A program made the position numbers and the translations under genes. 64,000 nucleotides of DNA, taken from contig CM076849.1 of NCBI GenBank assembly GCA_039519185.1, forward strand, positions 81,205,289 through 81,269,288. The letters are read 5' to 3'. The notes beneath the pieces are model-generated. The model worked only from the letters and a program-made list of their open reading frames with translations, was not told where the DNA came from and did not search any database. Source of the stretch: Astragalus membranaceus. Its lineage: Eukaryota > Streptophyta > Magnoliopsida > Fabales > Fabaceae. This document shows, piece after piece, positions 33,189 to 45,195 of the stretch. Positions within the stretch are counted from its first letter, which is position 1. Each line of letters starts with the position of its first letter.

Positions 33189-36100
33189 GTAAGCTCTACA
33201 TAAACATTCCTTTCACCGATGCACTGTCTCAAATGCCATCTTATGCAAAATTTTTGAAAGAAATTCTGTCTAAGAAAAGAAAGATAGATGACAATGAGAC
33301 GGTGGCTCTAACTGAAGAATGTAGTGCTATAATTCAAAATAAACTGCCACCAAAGCTAAAAGATCCTGGAAGTTTTTCTATACCATGTGTGATAGGAAGT
33401 GAAACCATAAACAAAGCCATGTGTGATTTAGGAGCCAGTGTGAGTTTAATGCCATTATCCCTTTTCAAGAGGCTAGGTCTAGGAGAATTAAAACCCACCA
33501 AAATGACTATATAGTTGGCTGACCGCTCCATTAAATATCCAACCGGAATTTTAGAGGATGTTCCTATCAAAGTAGGACAAATTTTTATACCGGCTGATTT
33601 TTTTGTGATGGAAATAGAGGAGGATTCTCAGGTTCCAATTTTGTTGGGAAGACCTTTTCTTGCCACTGCAGGGGCTATAATAGATGTCAAAAATGGTAAG
33701 TTGGCATTCAATGTGGGTGAAGAGAAGATAGAGTTTGAATTTGCTAACCTTATGAAAAGTCCTTCTATTAAGGACTCCTGTTGTAGAGTTGATATTGTTG
33801 ACCATTGCGTGGAAGACTGCTCTTTAGCTTCATCTTCACACGATGGTTTAGAAACATGCCTAACAGGTAGTACATACAAAGAAATGGCTGAAGAAGCCCA
33901 AGCCTATGCCAGATTGCTGGATGAAAACCCTCCTATAAAAGGCTTGGGCATTGAAGACTTGGTTGAAGAATCTGACCCTCCTCAAAAGGGAGCTCCAAAG
34001 GTGGAACTAAAGCCTCTCCCTACATCTCTGAGGTATGAATTTCTGGGCCTAAACTCTACTTTCCCTGTTATTGTCAATGCAAACTTGAATGAGGTGGAAA
34101 CAAAGAAATTACTTAATATTCTCAAGAAATATCCTAAAGCTATAGGATATACTATTGAGGATATTAAGGGAATAAATCCCTCATTATGTATGCATAGGAT
34201 ATTACTTGAAGAGGATTATAAACCCTCCATTGAGCATCAAAGGATATTGAATCCTAACATGAAAGAAGTTGTGAAAAAAGAAGTACTCAAACTCCTTGAT
34301 GCTGGGATTATATATCCAATTTCGGACAGTAAATGGGTTAGTCCGGTTCAAGTAGTACCTAAAAAGGGAGGCCTTACAGTTATAAAAAATGAGAAAGATG
34401 AATCCATTGCAACTAGGACTGTCACGGGATGGAGAATGTGTATCGATTATAGGAAGCTTAATAAAGCAACCCGTAAAGATCACTTTCCCCTCCCTTTTAT
34501 TGATCAAATGCTAGAAAGGTTAGCAAAGCATTCACACTTCTGCTATTTGGATGAGTATTCTGGATTTTTTCAAATACCCATTCATCCTAGCGACCAAGAA
34601 AAAACAACTTTTACTTGTCCTTATGGCACTTATGCTTATAGGAGAATGCCTTTTGGTTTGTGTAATGCTCCTGCTACTTTTCAACGCTGTATGATGTCCA
34701 TCTTTTTGGATTTTGTTGAAAATATAATGGAAGTTTTTATGGACGATTTCTCGGTACATGGATCAAGTTTTGATAACTGTTTGGTTAACCTTGAAAAAGT
34801 TCTTGAAAGATGTGAAAAGGTAAACCTTGTTCTGAACTGGGAAAAATGCCATTTTATGGTAAGGGAGGGTATTGTACTAGGACACTTGGTTTCTGAACGA
34901 GGCATTGAGGTTGACAAAGCTAAAATTGAAATAATTGAAAAAATGTCACCTCCTGCCTCGGTCAAAGAGGTAAGAAGTTTCTTGGGTCATGCGGGTTTCT
35001 ACCGTCGGTTTATAAAAGATTTTTCCAAGATTACTAAGCCGCTGACAAGCTTGCTCCTTAAGGATGCAGCTTTTGTTTTTGATGATCTTTGTCATGAAGC
35101 ATTTTGCAGGTTAAAAGAAGCTTTGACCACTGCCCCGATCATGCAACCACCGGATTGGAATCTTCCATTCAAGATAATGTGTGATGCAAGTGACTATGCG
35201 GTTGGGGCAGTCCTGGGTCAAAAGAAAGATAAGAAGATGCATGCCATCTATTATGCCAGCAGGACCTTGGATGATGCGCAAGTGAATTATGCCACAACAG
35301 AAAAAGAGCTCTTAGCCGTTGTGTTCGCCATTGAAAAATTTAGGCAATACTTGGTGGGGTCCAAAATCATCGTTTACACTGATCACTCGGCAATAAAATA
35401 TTTGTTAAATAAAAAAGATGCTAAGCCCAGGTTGATCCGATGGATTTTGCTCCTCCAAGAATTTGACTTGGAAATAAAAGATAAAAAAGGTACAGAAAAT
35501 GTTGTGGCTGATCACTTGTCCAGACTCCAAGAAAACAATGAGAATGAGCTGCCGCTTGATGACTCTTTCCCAGATGATCAGCTATTCTCATTGGTCCAAA
35601 CCGAAGCTCCATGGTATGCAGATTTTGTGAACTACCTCGCAGCCGGCGTGCTGCCTCCAGATCAGAGCTACCAACAGAGAAAGAAATTCCTCTCTGATGT
35701 CAGACACTACTATTGGGATGAGCCTCTCCTTTTCAAAAGGGGAGCAGATGGTGTGTTCAGAAGGTGCATCCCAGAAGAAGAGGTAAGTAACATTCTTATT
35801 CACTGTCATTCTTCTTCTTACGGTGGCCATGCCAGTTCTAAAAAGACCGCTTTCAAAATACTCCAATCTGGTTTTTTCTGGCCATCACTTTTCAAGGATG
35901 TGCATCATTTTGTTTCTAAATGTGATCAGTGTCAGCGCACTGGGAGCATTTCTAAAAGAAACGAAATGCCTCTGAACAGTATTCTAGAAGTCGAAATTTT
36001 CGACGTCTGGGGAATTGACTTCATGGGGCCATTTCCGTCTTCTTTTGGGAATCAATACATCCTGGTTGCTGTTGACTATGTGTCAAAATGGATTGAAGCC

Positions 36101-36898
36101 ATTGCTTCTCCGACAAATGATGCACAAACTGTGATTAAACTTTTCAAAAAATTCATTTTCCCAAGGTTTGGGGTACCAAGGGTAGTAATCAGTGACGGAG
36201 GATCCCACTTTATCTCCAAGCACTTTGAAAAACTTTTGCAAAAGTTTGGGGTGAGACACAAAATTGCAACACCCTACCACCCCCAAACTAGTGGCCAAGT
36301 TGAGGTCTCAAATAGAGAGATCAAAAGAATTTTAGAAAAGATGGTCTCTCCTTCTAGAAAAGATTGGGCCATTAAGCTTGATGATGCTCTTTGGGCTTAT
36401 CGGACAGCGTACAAGACCCCCATTGGTATGTCTCCTTTCAAACTGATATATGGGAAGTCTTGTCACCTTCCGGTTGAGCTAGAGCACAAAGCTTATTGGG
36501 CAATAAATACCCTCAACTTGGACACAGAATTAGCCAGTGCAAAAAAAAACTTCAGCTGAATGAGTTGGAGGAACTGAGGATGGACGCCTATGAAAATGCC
36601 AAAATTTATATATAAAGGAAGAACAAAAAATTGGCATGATAAGCGTATTGTCCGAAGGGAATTCAAAGAAGGTGATTTGGTGCTACTCTTCAACTCAAGG
36701 CTGAAGCTTTTTCCAGGAAAGCTAAGGTCAAAATGGTCCGGCCCCTTTCATGTCCGTAAGGTATACCCTTTCGGAGCTGTTGATGTCTGGAGTGAAAAGA
36801 CCGGATCATTCAAGGTAAATGGGCAGAGATTGAAAAATTATTTAACTGGAGAAGAAATTGAAAAGGGAACCACATTAGCTCTCGATGATCCGAACTGA
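33185..36898 (+). pseudogene. pol of Athila: protease, RT, RNase H, integrase
   Basis: The protease region (MCDLGASVSLMPL, about 33419; ILLGRPFLATAGA, about 33640) is cut by a TAG at 33512-33514, in phase with the next frame. The frame 33515-36559 then holds RT (GWRMCIDYRKLNKAT, about 34428; VFMDDFSVHG, about 34735), RNase H (MCDASDYAVGAVLG, about 35178), the integrase zinc finger (HCHSSSYGGH, CDQCQ, about 35800-35935) and the DDE core (GIDFMGPF, ISDGGSHF, Glu in GQVEVSNREIK). The usual Gly in the RT YLDGYSGF box is Glu here. A run of nine A at about 36541-36549 shifts the frame, and a second change near 36600-36612 shifts it back, so the tail is read as 36590-36898. Confidence 0.88.
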
Positions 36899-37695
36899 AT
36901 TTCATAACCGTCAAGCTAGTGACGTTAAAAGAGCGATGCGTGGGAGGCAACCCACGGGTTAATGTTTTAGTTTTGTTTATTCTTCTTTTTCAGGTGTTTA
37001 ATTAAAAAGAAATAAGTTCCTGGTGCAGAGAAGAACGCACGATCCGTGCGTGGTTTAGCACGATCCGTGCGACAAAAGAATTTTTGAGAGAGCCAAAAGC
37101 CAGAAACTTACGCACGATCCGTGCGCATATCCGCACGATCCGTGCGCCTACTGGTGATCAACGCCAAGAGTCAGAAACTTACGCACGATCCGTGCGCCTA
37201 CTGGTGATCAGCGCCTTGCTATCAGAAACTTCCGCACGATCCGTGCGTCAACATGCATGACCCGTGCGTCCTGGAAAACTGATTTTTTCGTTCCCTCCCT
37301 CATTTATAGCAGCACAGTAACCGTTCCCTCCCAACCTTCTTCATCTCCTTCATCTCTTCTAAACCTCCATACCCATACCTTCCAAACCTTCAAATACACC
37401 CAAACAACACCCAAACCTCCATAAAAACTACTCAAATCAACTACCCACAACTCCCTCTACAAAACCCACCCATTAAAATCACCATACAACCCCTCTCCAC
37501 CAAATCCCCCAATTTCGTAATCCACCATATCCATAACCCAACACCTCCATAAACACCCCCAAAACACCACCCAATCATCAAAACACCACCCAATACACAA
37601 TACCCACCACCAATAACACTCTATTCACCTTCCAAAACCCAAAAACCCCAAATTCTTTCAATCACCAAAAACCCCAATTTTGAGGAAATTCGAAA
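36899..37695 (+). other. Athila gap between pol and the env-position ORF
   Basis: Holds seven or so CGCACGATCCGTGCG-like near-palindromes (37034-37270), the same as in the LTRs. Then comes a C- and A-rich, G-poor stretch (about 37320-37680) that looks like an mRNA leader. Confidence 0.7.
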
Positions 37696-39081
37696 ATGGC
37701 CCCTAAAAAAGCAAAAGCCAGTGATGTTGCGGGTACCTCTACCGGGAAAAGGTTAAAGAAAGTTGGTGCCAGTTCCAGCAACCCACACGGAATCGTCTTC
37801 AAGGATGGAACTCAAGGTCAAAAGTATGAGTTGCTGGGCAACAGAAAAATGGTTCCCACAAGGTATCCCCATATCCTTACCCTCCAACTTCTTGGGATTG
37901 ATGATAATGTGAATCAGATGCTCGCAAATCTCGGCTGGCTGGATTTCCTGGAAATTGCAAGGTGTACCTATGAAGGTATTACTCTTGAATTTCTAAGTTC
38001 ATTGTGTTTTTTTGAGGATAGGAGTGATAGTGGAATCCCAAATCGCAAACTGTCTTTTAGACTCTTTAATGTGGATTTCAATTTGTCATTGACTGAATTT
38101 TGTGAGTTACTGGGTTTTAAAAATGAGGGACTTATTCATGATTCTAGAAACCCTGAAGAAAAGCCTGAGGGATTTTGTGCTAAAACATTTTGGGCTGAGT
38201 TAACTGGTAAGGGGCATTATGAGGCAAGAGCCGCAAAAGCTAGTTCCATCCACAATCCGGTTTTCCGGTATGTTCATAGAGTAATGGCATGTACCATTTT
38301 TGGTAGAGGAGAAGCCGGTGTGGTAAGGGTCGCTGAACTGTTTATTCTGTGGGCAATGGTAAACGGATACTCTGTGAACACTTGCTATTATCTCATCAGT
38401 CATCTGGCTAGTATAGCAGAGCATGGGAGGGGATTAACTGTTGTGGGTGGAATGGTGACATATATTGCTGAAAAACTGGGCTTGGATGGCAAGCTGGATG
38501 ACTTAGAGGAAGTGGAAGGTAACATGCACATTGATTTGGAATTGTGTAGCAGCATGCAAATGATTAAGCAATCAGAGCGGCGCAGCGATAGGTATTATCT
38601 GCTGATTTCTAGGCAAAGATCAATCTTATTGCCGGACAACACCAGGACAGACATAAGAAATAAAGCAAATTGGCTTTTTACTGATGGGGTAAACCAACAA
38701 GAAGAGCCGGTGCAAGGGAGAGATGAAGAAATGGCTGATCAGGGAGTGCAGGAGAACTCTAACTTTAATATGCAGGCATGGTGTGCCAGGATAGAGGCAC
38801 AGCAGGAGAGGCATGGAGAAGAGCTACAGCTAATCAGGCAAGACCAGCTGTATCATAGTCAGCAGATGGAGCACATGTCAGACATGCTCCGCACTATGAT
38901 GCAGCACTTCAGCATCAACCAGGCTCCCCCGCCTGGGCAGCAGTTATCATGTGAGCTTTCTTTTACCCTTTCATGCTATTTACTCTATAAAATCATTGAG
39001 GACAATGTTCAGTCCAAGCATGGGGGGTATCTTGCCCTTTTTACTGTTTTCCTGTTTTTATTAAGTTTAGTTTATTTTTAA
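37696..39081 (+). CDS. Athila-specific ORF in the env position
   Basis: An uninterrupted 461-residue frame starting MAPKKAKASD, with a basic, lysine-rich N-terminus. The centre resembles the Athila ORF1 family found in Arabidopsis Athila elements and in many plant genomes; its function is not known. The part at about residues 340-410 is rich in Gln, Glu and Met and could form a coiled coil. The C-terminus (about residues 445-461) is a hydrophobic stretch, LALFTVFLFLLSLVYF, that could be a membrane anchor. It lies where some Athila elements have an envelope-like gene, but nothing here shows a role in cell entry. It is intact, unlike gag and pol. Confidence 0.75.
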   Translation: MAPKKAKASDVAGTSTGKRLKKVGASSSNPHGIVFKDGTQGQKYELLGNRKMVPTRYPHILTLQLLGIDDNVNQMLANLGWLDFLEIARCTYEGITLEFLSSLCFFEDRSDSGIPNRKLSFRLFNVDFNLSLTEFCELLGFKNEGLIHDSRNPEEKPEGFCAKTFWAELTGKGHYEARAAKASSIHNPVFRYVHRVMACTIFGRGEAGVVRVAELFILWAMVNGYSVNTCYYLISHLASIAEHGRGLTVVGGMVTYIAEKLGLDGKLDDLEEVEGNMHIDLELCSSMQMIKQSERRSDRYYLLISRQRSILLPDNTRTDIRNKANWLFTDGVNQQEEPVQGRDEEMADQGVQENSNFNMQAWCARIEAQQERHGEELQLIRQDQLYHSQQMEHMSDMLRTMMQHFSINQAPPPGQQLSCELSFTLSCYLLYKIIEDNVQSKHGGYLALFTVFLFLLSLVYF

Positions 39082-39825
39082 TAAATATCATCTCCCCTTG
39101 TTTCAAGTCTTTGTGAGTTTTGAAAGCATGTTTTATCTAGTAAAGGCCTCTTTTGGATTAAATTTTTTTTTGGAATTCATAGTATTCATCTAGGTGGACT
39201 GGCTGGTAAAAATAAATGATTGTTTGCTACTGTTTTTTGGGTTTGCACACACACACTTGAGATTTGTTTTTGGTTATTGGTACTATTAGGAGGTTTAGAA
39301 AAGAAACTAGAAATTTAGTTCTCTTGGTGACATTCACCGGATGCGAGGTTACTGGAGAAAAATGTCTGAGTTGGGGTATCAAGCAAAAAGAAAGAAAAGA
39401 AAAAAGGAGCATCAAGTAAGAAGGGCTGACCACTTTAGTTCAAATTGAAAAAGAAAAAAATTGTTAATTAAAAGTGGTTGGCCTACATCAAAGAAAAAAA
39501 AAGCAAGGGAAAAAGAAAATGCTTGAATGCCCAGCGTATAAAGACCCTCCTTTGAGACCCGGTCTAGTGAATGGAAGACCCAAGCTTAAGAATGCTAGGG
39601 AACTAGTTCTATGATGACATTGATATCCTTTCTATTGTGCTGATACCTAAAACTTGTCTCATAAATCACAAAAGCCCAAGTAGTGAGTCTCAAACCAAAG
39701 AAGTGCTGAAATTTACCGCAGGTCCACTTAAGGTTTTATAGGAATTCAAAATTTTTTTCAAAAATTGGCCAATGAGTTTCATAGTTTTGCTTGAGGACAA
39801 GCAAAGATTCAAGCATGGGGGAGTT
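39082..39825 (+). other. Athila 3' untranslated region and polypurine tract
   Basis: No gene. Contains A/G-rich runs (about 39385-39525) and ends AAGCATGGGGGAGTT (39811-39825), the polypurine tract next to the LTR. Confidence 0.75.
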
Positions 39826-41169
39826 TGATAAGTCATATTTTAGTAGGTTTTTAGTACTTGTTTTAAGTAGTCTATTTGATGTTTTTACTTTAATTTAGAA
39901 CTATTTTACTACAATTATTTGTTAGTTGTTTTCAGGGCTTACTTTGGAGAAATTAAAGAGTTATTGAGGATTAAAGACCAAGGAGCAAAAGAGCATTGAA
40001 AAAGGAGCAAAAGCAAGTAAAAGAGAGACCAGTGATCAGAAGAACACGCACGATCCGTGCGTGGTTTAGCACGACCTGTGCGTATCTGTGCGAAAATTGG
40101 AAGCATGTTCCAGAAAGTTAAGCACGATCCGTGCGTTGTTCCGCACGACCCGTGCGCCTCATCAGTTTCCAGAATTCCTACAGTTTAATTTTAACGCACG
40201 ATCCGTGCGTCTTTGGCACACGATCCGTGCGCATTCATCTGATTCTGAAAACTGTCACAAACTCTTCTTATTCCTTTCATTATGGTTGTAATTCGTAATT
40301 AGTACCTTGTCTGCTGATTTTAGACTATAAATAGGACCTTAGATCAGCTATCAAATCATCATTGGTCATTGGAATTTGACTCCAAAGTTAAATCTAAGCT
40401 TTTGTTATTTTAGTTTTCTGCTCTTTACATTTCTGCTCTCTTTATAATTCTGCACTTTTACTTTCCAGCACTTTTACAGTTCTTGTTACCTACATTCAGT
40501 CATTTACAGTTTTATTTTATTTCTCGCTATTTACATTATGTCTTTCTCTCCTACTCCCTTGTCTACAATGAGCTATTGTGAGTAGACTTCTTTAGTCTTG
40601 AGATTTTGGGAAACAATCCAATGATGGGTCCCTGAATAATTCCAAGACTAAAACCTATCTTATTAAGGTTTGGATTCTAATCTAATTTCATCATGCGTTT
40701 TGTATAATCCAAATGTCAAGTGATGGACCGAAAGGGGAAGTTTGACATTGGAACAAATGAGATTAGGCAAGGTCAATCAAAGCATGAGAATAGCGTTGAT
40801 GACTTTGGGATAATAAGGTTGTACTTAATGGGTTTCGGCAATAATCAACCATGAGAATAGGCTTGATCATTGTTTCGAGACACATTCTTGTTGTCCGAAA
40901 GGAAACTTGAATTACACCAAAAGAATACCTTGTCCTTAGAAACAAATTTAATTAACAAGATAGGGGATAGTTAAGGGGTTATTTTTATACCTTCATTGTG
41001 ATCTAACCAAGATCCCAAGACGCTTTTTATATTCTAAGTTAAAACCAATTTTTACCAAATCATTCTCTTTCAGCTAATCACCACTAGAAACTAGGTTGGT
41101 AATCACATATAACTCTCTGTGGATCGATATTTTTACTACGCGATAGAACCGTATACTTGCGGCCTATCA
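39826..41169 (+). repeat. 3' LTR of Athila
   Basis: Same length as the 5' LTR (1344 bases) and the same three pairs of near-palindromes (about 40045-40232), with one changed to CACGACCTGTGCG. Confidence 0.93.
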
Positions 41170-41327
41170 GGCTTCATCCAATGCGTAGATCCAAACTAAG
41201 CAGAATACATCAAGAAAGAACTACACAAAGGCATCTGTGGAAACCATTGCGGAAACCAAGCATTGGCAGCAAAAGTTCTCCAAGCGGGGTATCACTGGCC
41301 TACTCTGCGAGCTGAGTGTCTGATTAA
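41170..41327 (+). pseudogene. Tat-type integrase zinc-finger remnant, right of Athila
   Basis: Continues the pol fragment broken at 30134 and matches 10268-10424 with a few substitutions (HKGICGNHCGNQ here, F in the other copy). It ends at the same point, GCGAGCTGAGTGTCTGATTAATT, as the first copy. Confidence 0.75.
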
Positions 41328-41451
41328 TTATTATCAATAACAAATGATTTTTGTTAAAGTATTCTTGAGTTCTTTCAGAGAAAATATAAGACGCAACAAT
41401 ATAATGTTTATTAATATTTAATTTGTTTACTTTACCTATGAGTTAAATACA

Positions 41452-44066
41452 TCTACTATAGATTTATAGATTTATACAAATTCACCACATATGATTTTAC
41501 GAATACCCCCATTCTATCTAAAAAACACCTCAAATTTTTGAGGGTAAAAATGTCATTACACTCTATTTCTTCTTTTTTTTCTCTTTATTCTTACACTCTC
41601 TTTCTTACTTTTCACTTTTCTCTTACACTCTCTTTCTTCCTTTTTTCTCTTTCTTCTTACACTCTCTTTCCTCATTTTCACTTTTCTTTTACACTCTCTT
41701 TCTTCCATTTTTTTCTTTCTACTTTACTTTTCCCATAAATAATTATTTTCTTTCTCTTATCACTTCACTTTAATTCTTTTAACTAAATTTCTAAATTTAT
41801 ACAAACACTACTTTAATTAAAAAAAATTGAAGACTATTACTATAAACCTACTATCTAACTATTACTATAAACCTACTATCTAAAAAACAAGAATACTTGA
41901 TGACTATTTAAATTAGTAATTAATATTTAAAACAAATATCTCTTATTGATAATCTAATCTACTATCTACTATAGATTTATACAAATAGATTTATACAAAT
42001 TCACCACATATGATTTTACCAATACCCTCATTCTATCTAAAAGACACCTCAAATTTTTGAGGGTAAAAATGTCATTACACTCTATTTCTTCTTTTTTTTC
42101 TCTTTATTCTTACACTCTCTTTCTTACTTTTCACTTTTCTCTTACACTCTCTTTCTTCCTTTTTCCTCTTTCTTCTTACACTCTCTTTCCTCATTTTCAT
42201 TTTTCTTTTACACTCTCTTTCTTCCTTTTTTTTCTTTTTACTTTACTTTTTCCATAAATAATTATTCTCTTTCTCTTATCACTCCACTTTAATTCTTTTA
42301 ACTAAATTTCTAAATTTATACAAACACTACTTTAATTAAAAAAATTTAAGACTATTACTATAAACCTACTATCTAAAAAACAAGAAGACTTGATGACTAT
42401 TTAAATTAGTATTTAATATTTAAAACAAATATCTCTTATTGATAATCTAATATAATCTACTAATCAACTAAAATAATCAATTGAAACTACGAGATAACTG
42501 CACTGATAAATAAAAAACACGGGATAACTGCAGTGATATATAAAAAAACACGGGATTAATATTTACCATTGATATTTATAATTTTTTTTGAAAATTTATA
42601 ATTAATATTTACAATTGATAATTATATTTTGGAAAACTACTATAAATCTACTATCCAAAAAAACACGTGATAACTGCAATAATCTACTATAATCTACTAT
42701 AATCTACTAATCAACTCAAATAATCTAATATAAAAATACGGGAAAATTGCAATAATCTACTAATCAACTCAAATAATCAATTGAACTATGAGATAACCGC
42801 AATGATATATAAAAACACACGGGATAACTACACAAATATATAAAAAGACAAAGGATTAATATTTGTCATTGATAATTAAATTTTTTTGAAGACTACTATA
42901 AACCTACTATCTAAAAAACAATAATATTTAATGACTATTTAAACTACTGATTAATATTTAAAATAAATATTTCTTATTGATAATCTACCATCTCTCTTTT
43001 ACTATTTACTATAATCTATTAATCAACTAAAATAATTAATTGAAACTATGAGATAACTACACTGATATATAAAAAAACACGAGATTAATATTTGTCGTTG
43101 TTAATTAAATTTTTTGAAACTTACTACTACAAACCTACTATCCAAAAAATAAGCAGACTTAAGGACTATTTAAATTACTAATTAATATTTAAAAAAATTA
43201 TTTCTTATTGATAATCTACTATCTAACAAATTTACTATCTACTATAATCTTCTATCAACTTAAATAATCAATTGAAACTACCAGATAACTGTACGGATAT
43301 ATAAAAAACACGGGGATAACTGCAGTGATATATAAAAAAGCACGGGATTAATATTTGCCATTGATAATTATAGTTTTTGAAAACTACTATCTAAAAAAAC
43401 AAGAAGACTTAATGACTCTTTAAACTGATTAATATTTAAAACACACGCGACAAATATTTGTCACTAATACCTAAAAAAGGACAAATAATTGTTACTGATA
43501 TATAAAAAAACACGGGATAAATATTTGTTATTGATAATCTACTATCTATCTTTCACTATCTACAATAATCTACTAATCAACTCAAATAATCAATTGAAAC
43601 TATGAGATAACTGCACAGATATATAAAAAATACGGGGATAATTGCAATGATATATATAATAACACTGGATAGTTGCACTGATATATAAAAAAACATGGGA
43701 TAACAACACTGATATAAAAAAACACTGCACTGATATATAAAAACACACAGGATAAATGCACATAATGTTTTTAAATGATACTTTTACATTTTTAGTTTTA
43801 ATATTTATCAATTTTTTATTTGAAACTCCTTTTTTATCTACTTTAAATTTTTCTTTATTTTCACGGGGTAATGTTCAGACTATTTAAATACTGTGTAAAT
43901 TTATTCCTAAAAAGAACACGACAGCACATGTTCGTATGCAAGTCATCCTCTATATTTTACAATTGATTTTAGATTAATGAGATTTCAAACAAACGTTTCT
44001 ATTTGAGTTAATCGTATATATGATGTAACGCGATCAGCCCGTGCGGATGCACGGGTATAGTACTAG
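41452..44066 (+). mobile_element. Non-autonomous Helitron, copy B
   Basis: Same ends as copy A: TCTACTATAG after A at 41451, the hairpin CCCGTGC-GGAT-GCACGGG at 44038-44055, then TATAGTACTAG before T at 44067. It is 2615 bases against 2603 in copy A. The flanks are also duplicated (41328-41451 as in 10425-10551), so it was copied as part of the segmental duplication rather than by transposition. No coding capacity. Confidence 0.85.
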
Positions 44067-44616
44067 TTCAAAAATAATTTACGGTCTAATCTAGGAGAGA
44101 TAGGGGATAGAGACAGAGTATTGAGAATGTGAAAAATTTAATATCCTAACAAATTATTTTGATTATTAATTTTTAGCAATACAAATATCCGTCTTTAAAA
44201 GAACTAATACAATAATAAGCTCTTATTTTTTCTTTATATAAATTTTGTGTTGGGTACTCTTCTAATACAAATATCTAAGTATTTTTATTATTAAATTCGA
44301 ATTTAAAGCATACGTTAATATCATTTAAATGAAACATCTGCTAAATTTTTTGGAAAATAAGTATCCCCTTTTTTGTAGAGTACAAATGGTTAAAATGGAG
44401 GGTGAATTGGAACGGAAAAGACTTATGATACTAAGGAATTCCTTAATAATAATTACTAAATTTTTCGGTAACCATTATACAATACTCCAATGATTAGTAC
44501 GTACTAACCACAATTTAGTGTTTGTGTGGTTAGTATATGCTACTAGGTTAGTATATGCTACTAACCATTATATAACAATCCAATGGTTAGCATACTAACC
44601 ACAATTTAGCATACTA
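44067..44616 (+). other. Intergenic DNA of the second defensin-like unit
   Basis: Matches 13155-13700. About 1 kb present in the first copy (roughly 13705-14725) is missing at TTTAG near 44609. The left part of the MITE candidate is at about 44430-44600. Confidence 0.6.
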
Positions 44617-44870
44617 GCCAAAAAATTTGTTCCATAATACATGACTTTTTAGAATATCAATAAAACATAAATATTTCTTTCCTACTATACCCTTCATTAT
44701 TTAACAATATCTCTTTCATAACTCTATTAATTTATCTTCCCAATGCCATCATTAATATGGTTAATTTGGTAAACTAACTCATAATTTATTTTTCTCATAC
44801 AAAATTAACTACTTTTCTTAATATGTGTGAAATGACCCAAAACGACATATAATATGGGACGGATGGAGTA
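44617..44870. mobile_element. Stowaway-like MITE, right end, in the DEFL promoter region
   Basis: Ends AAAACGACATATAATATGGGACGGATGGAGTA followed by TA, the inverse of a Stowaway terminus. The left end is truncated. It lies about 325 bases upstream of the DEFL start codon. Confidence 0.6.
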
Positions 44871-45195
44871 TAAGGAATCATTTAATGAATTTTTGACTAA
44901 CATTTATTGAATTTATGTAATCTATATTCGATTTACTTTACTAATCTTTTATTCCAAAATTAATATAAATATTTCAATTATATGATTTTAATTTAAATGT
45001 TCATCCATTCACATATGATTTAAATGTTATCCTTATAAAATATTAAAACAAAATAAATACAGTAAAACTTATGAAATTTAAAACATATTTTTGCAACCGT
45101 AAATGTCTCGTTTTTTTTTTAAATAGTGGCACAAACATCCCTACCCATCTTAAATAGCCTATTGGAGCTTCTAAAGGTCAGTCTTTCAAAGTAAA

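Larger units (their letters stand above)
30135..41169 (+). mobile_element. Athila-type Ty3/gypsy retrotransposon
   Basis: Both LTRs are exactly 1344 bases, TGATAAG...CCTATCA. The target duplication GGCTT is at 30130-30134 and 41170-41174. The primer binding site is complementary to aspartate tRNA. The order is gag, pol, a non-coding gap, the Athila-specific (env-position) ORF, polypurine tract, LTR. The LTRs differ by about 11 substitutions that I could count (about 0.8 percent). The duplicate locus near 10268 lacks it, so it arrived after the segmental duplication. gag-pol has two stops and at least two frameshifts. Confidence 0.93.

Noticed and set aside
37696..39081. Calling the Athila ORF a functional envelope gene
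   Set aside because: Only its position and a hydrophobic C-terminus point that way. No entry-protein feature can be shown from the sequence.
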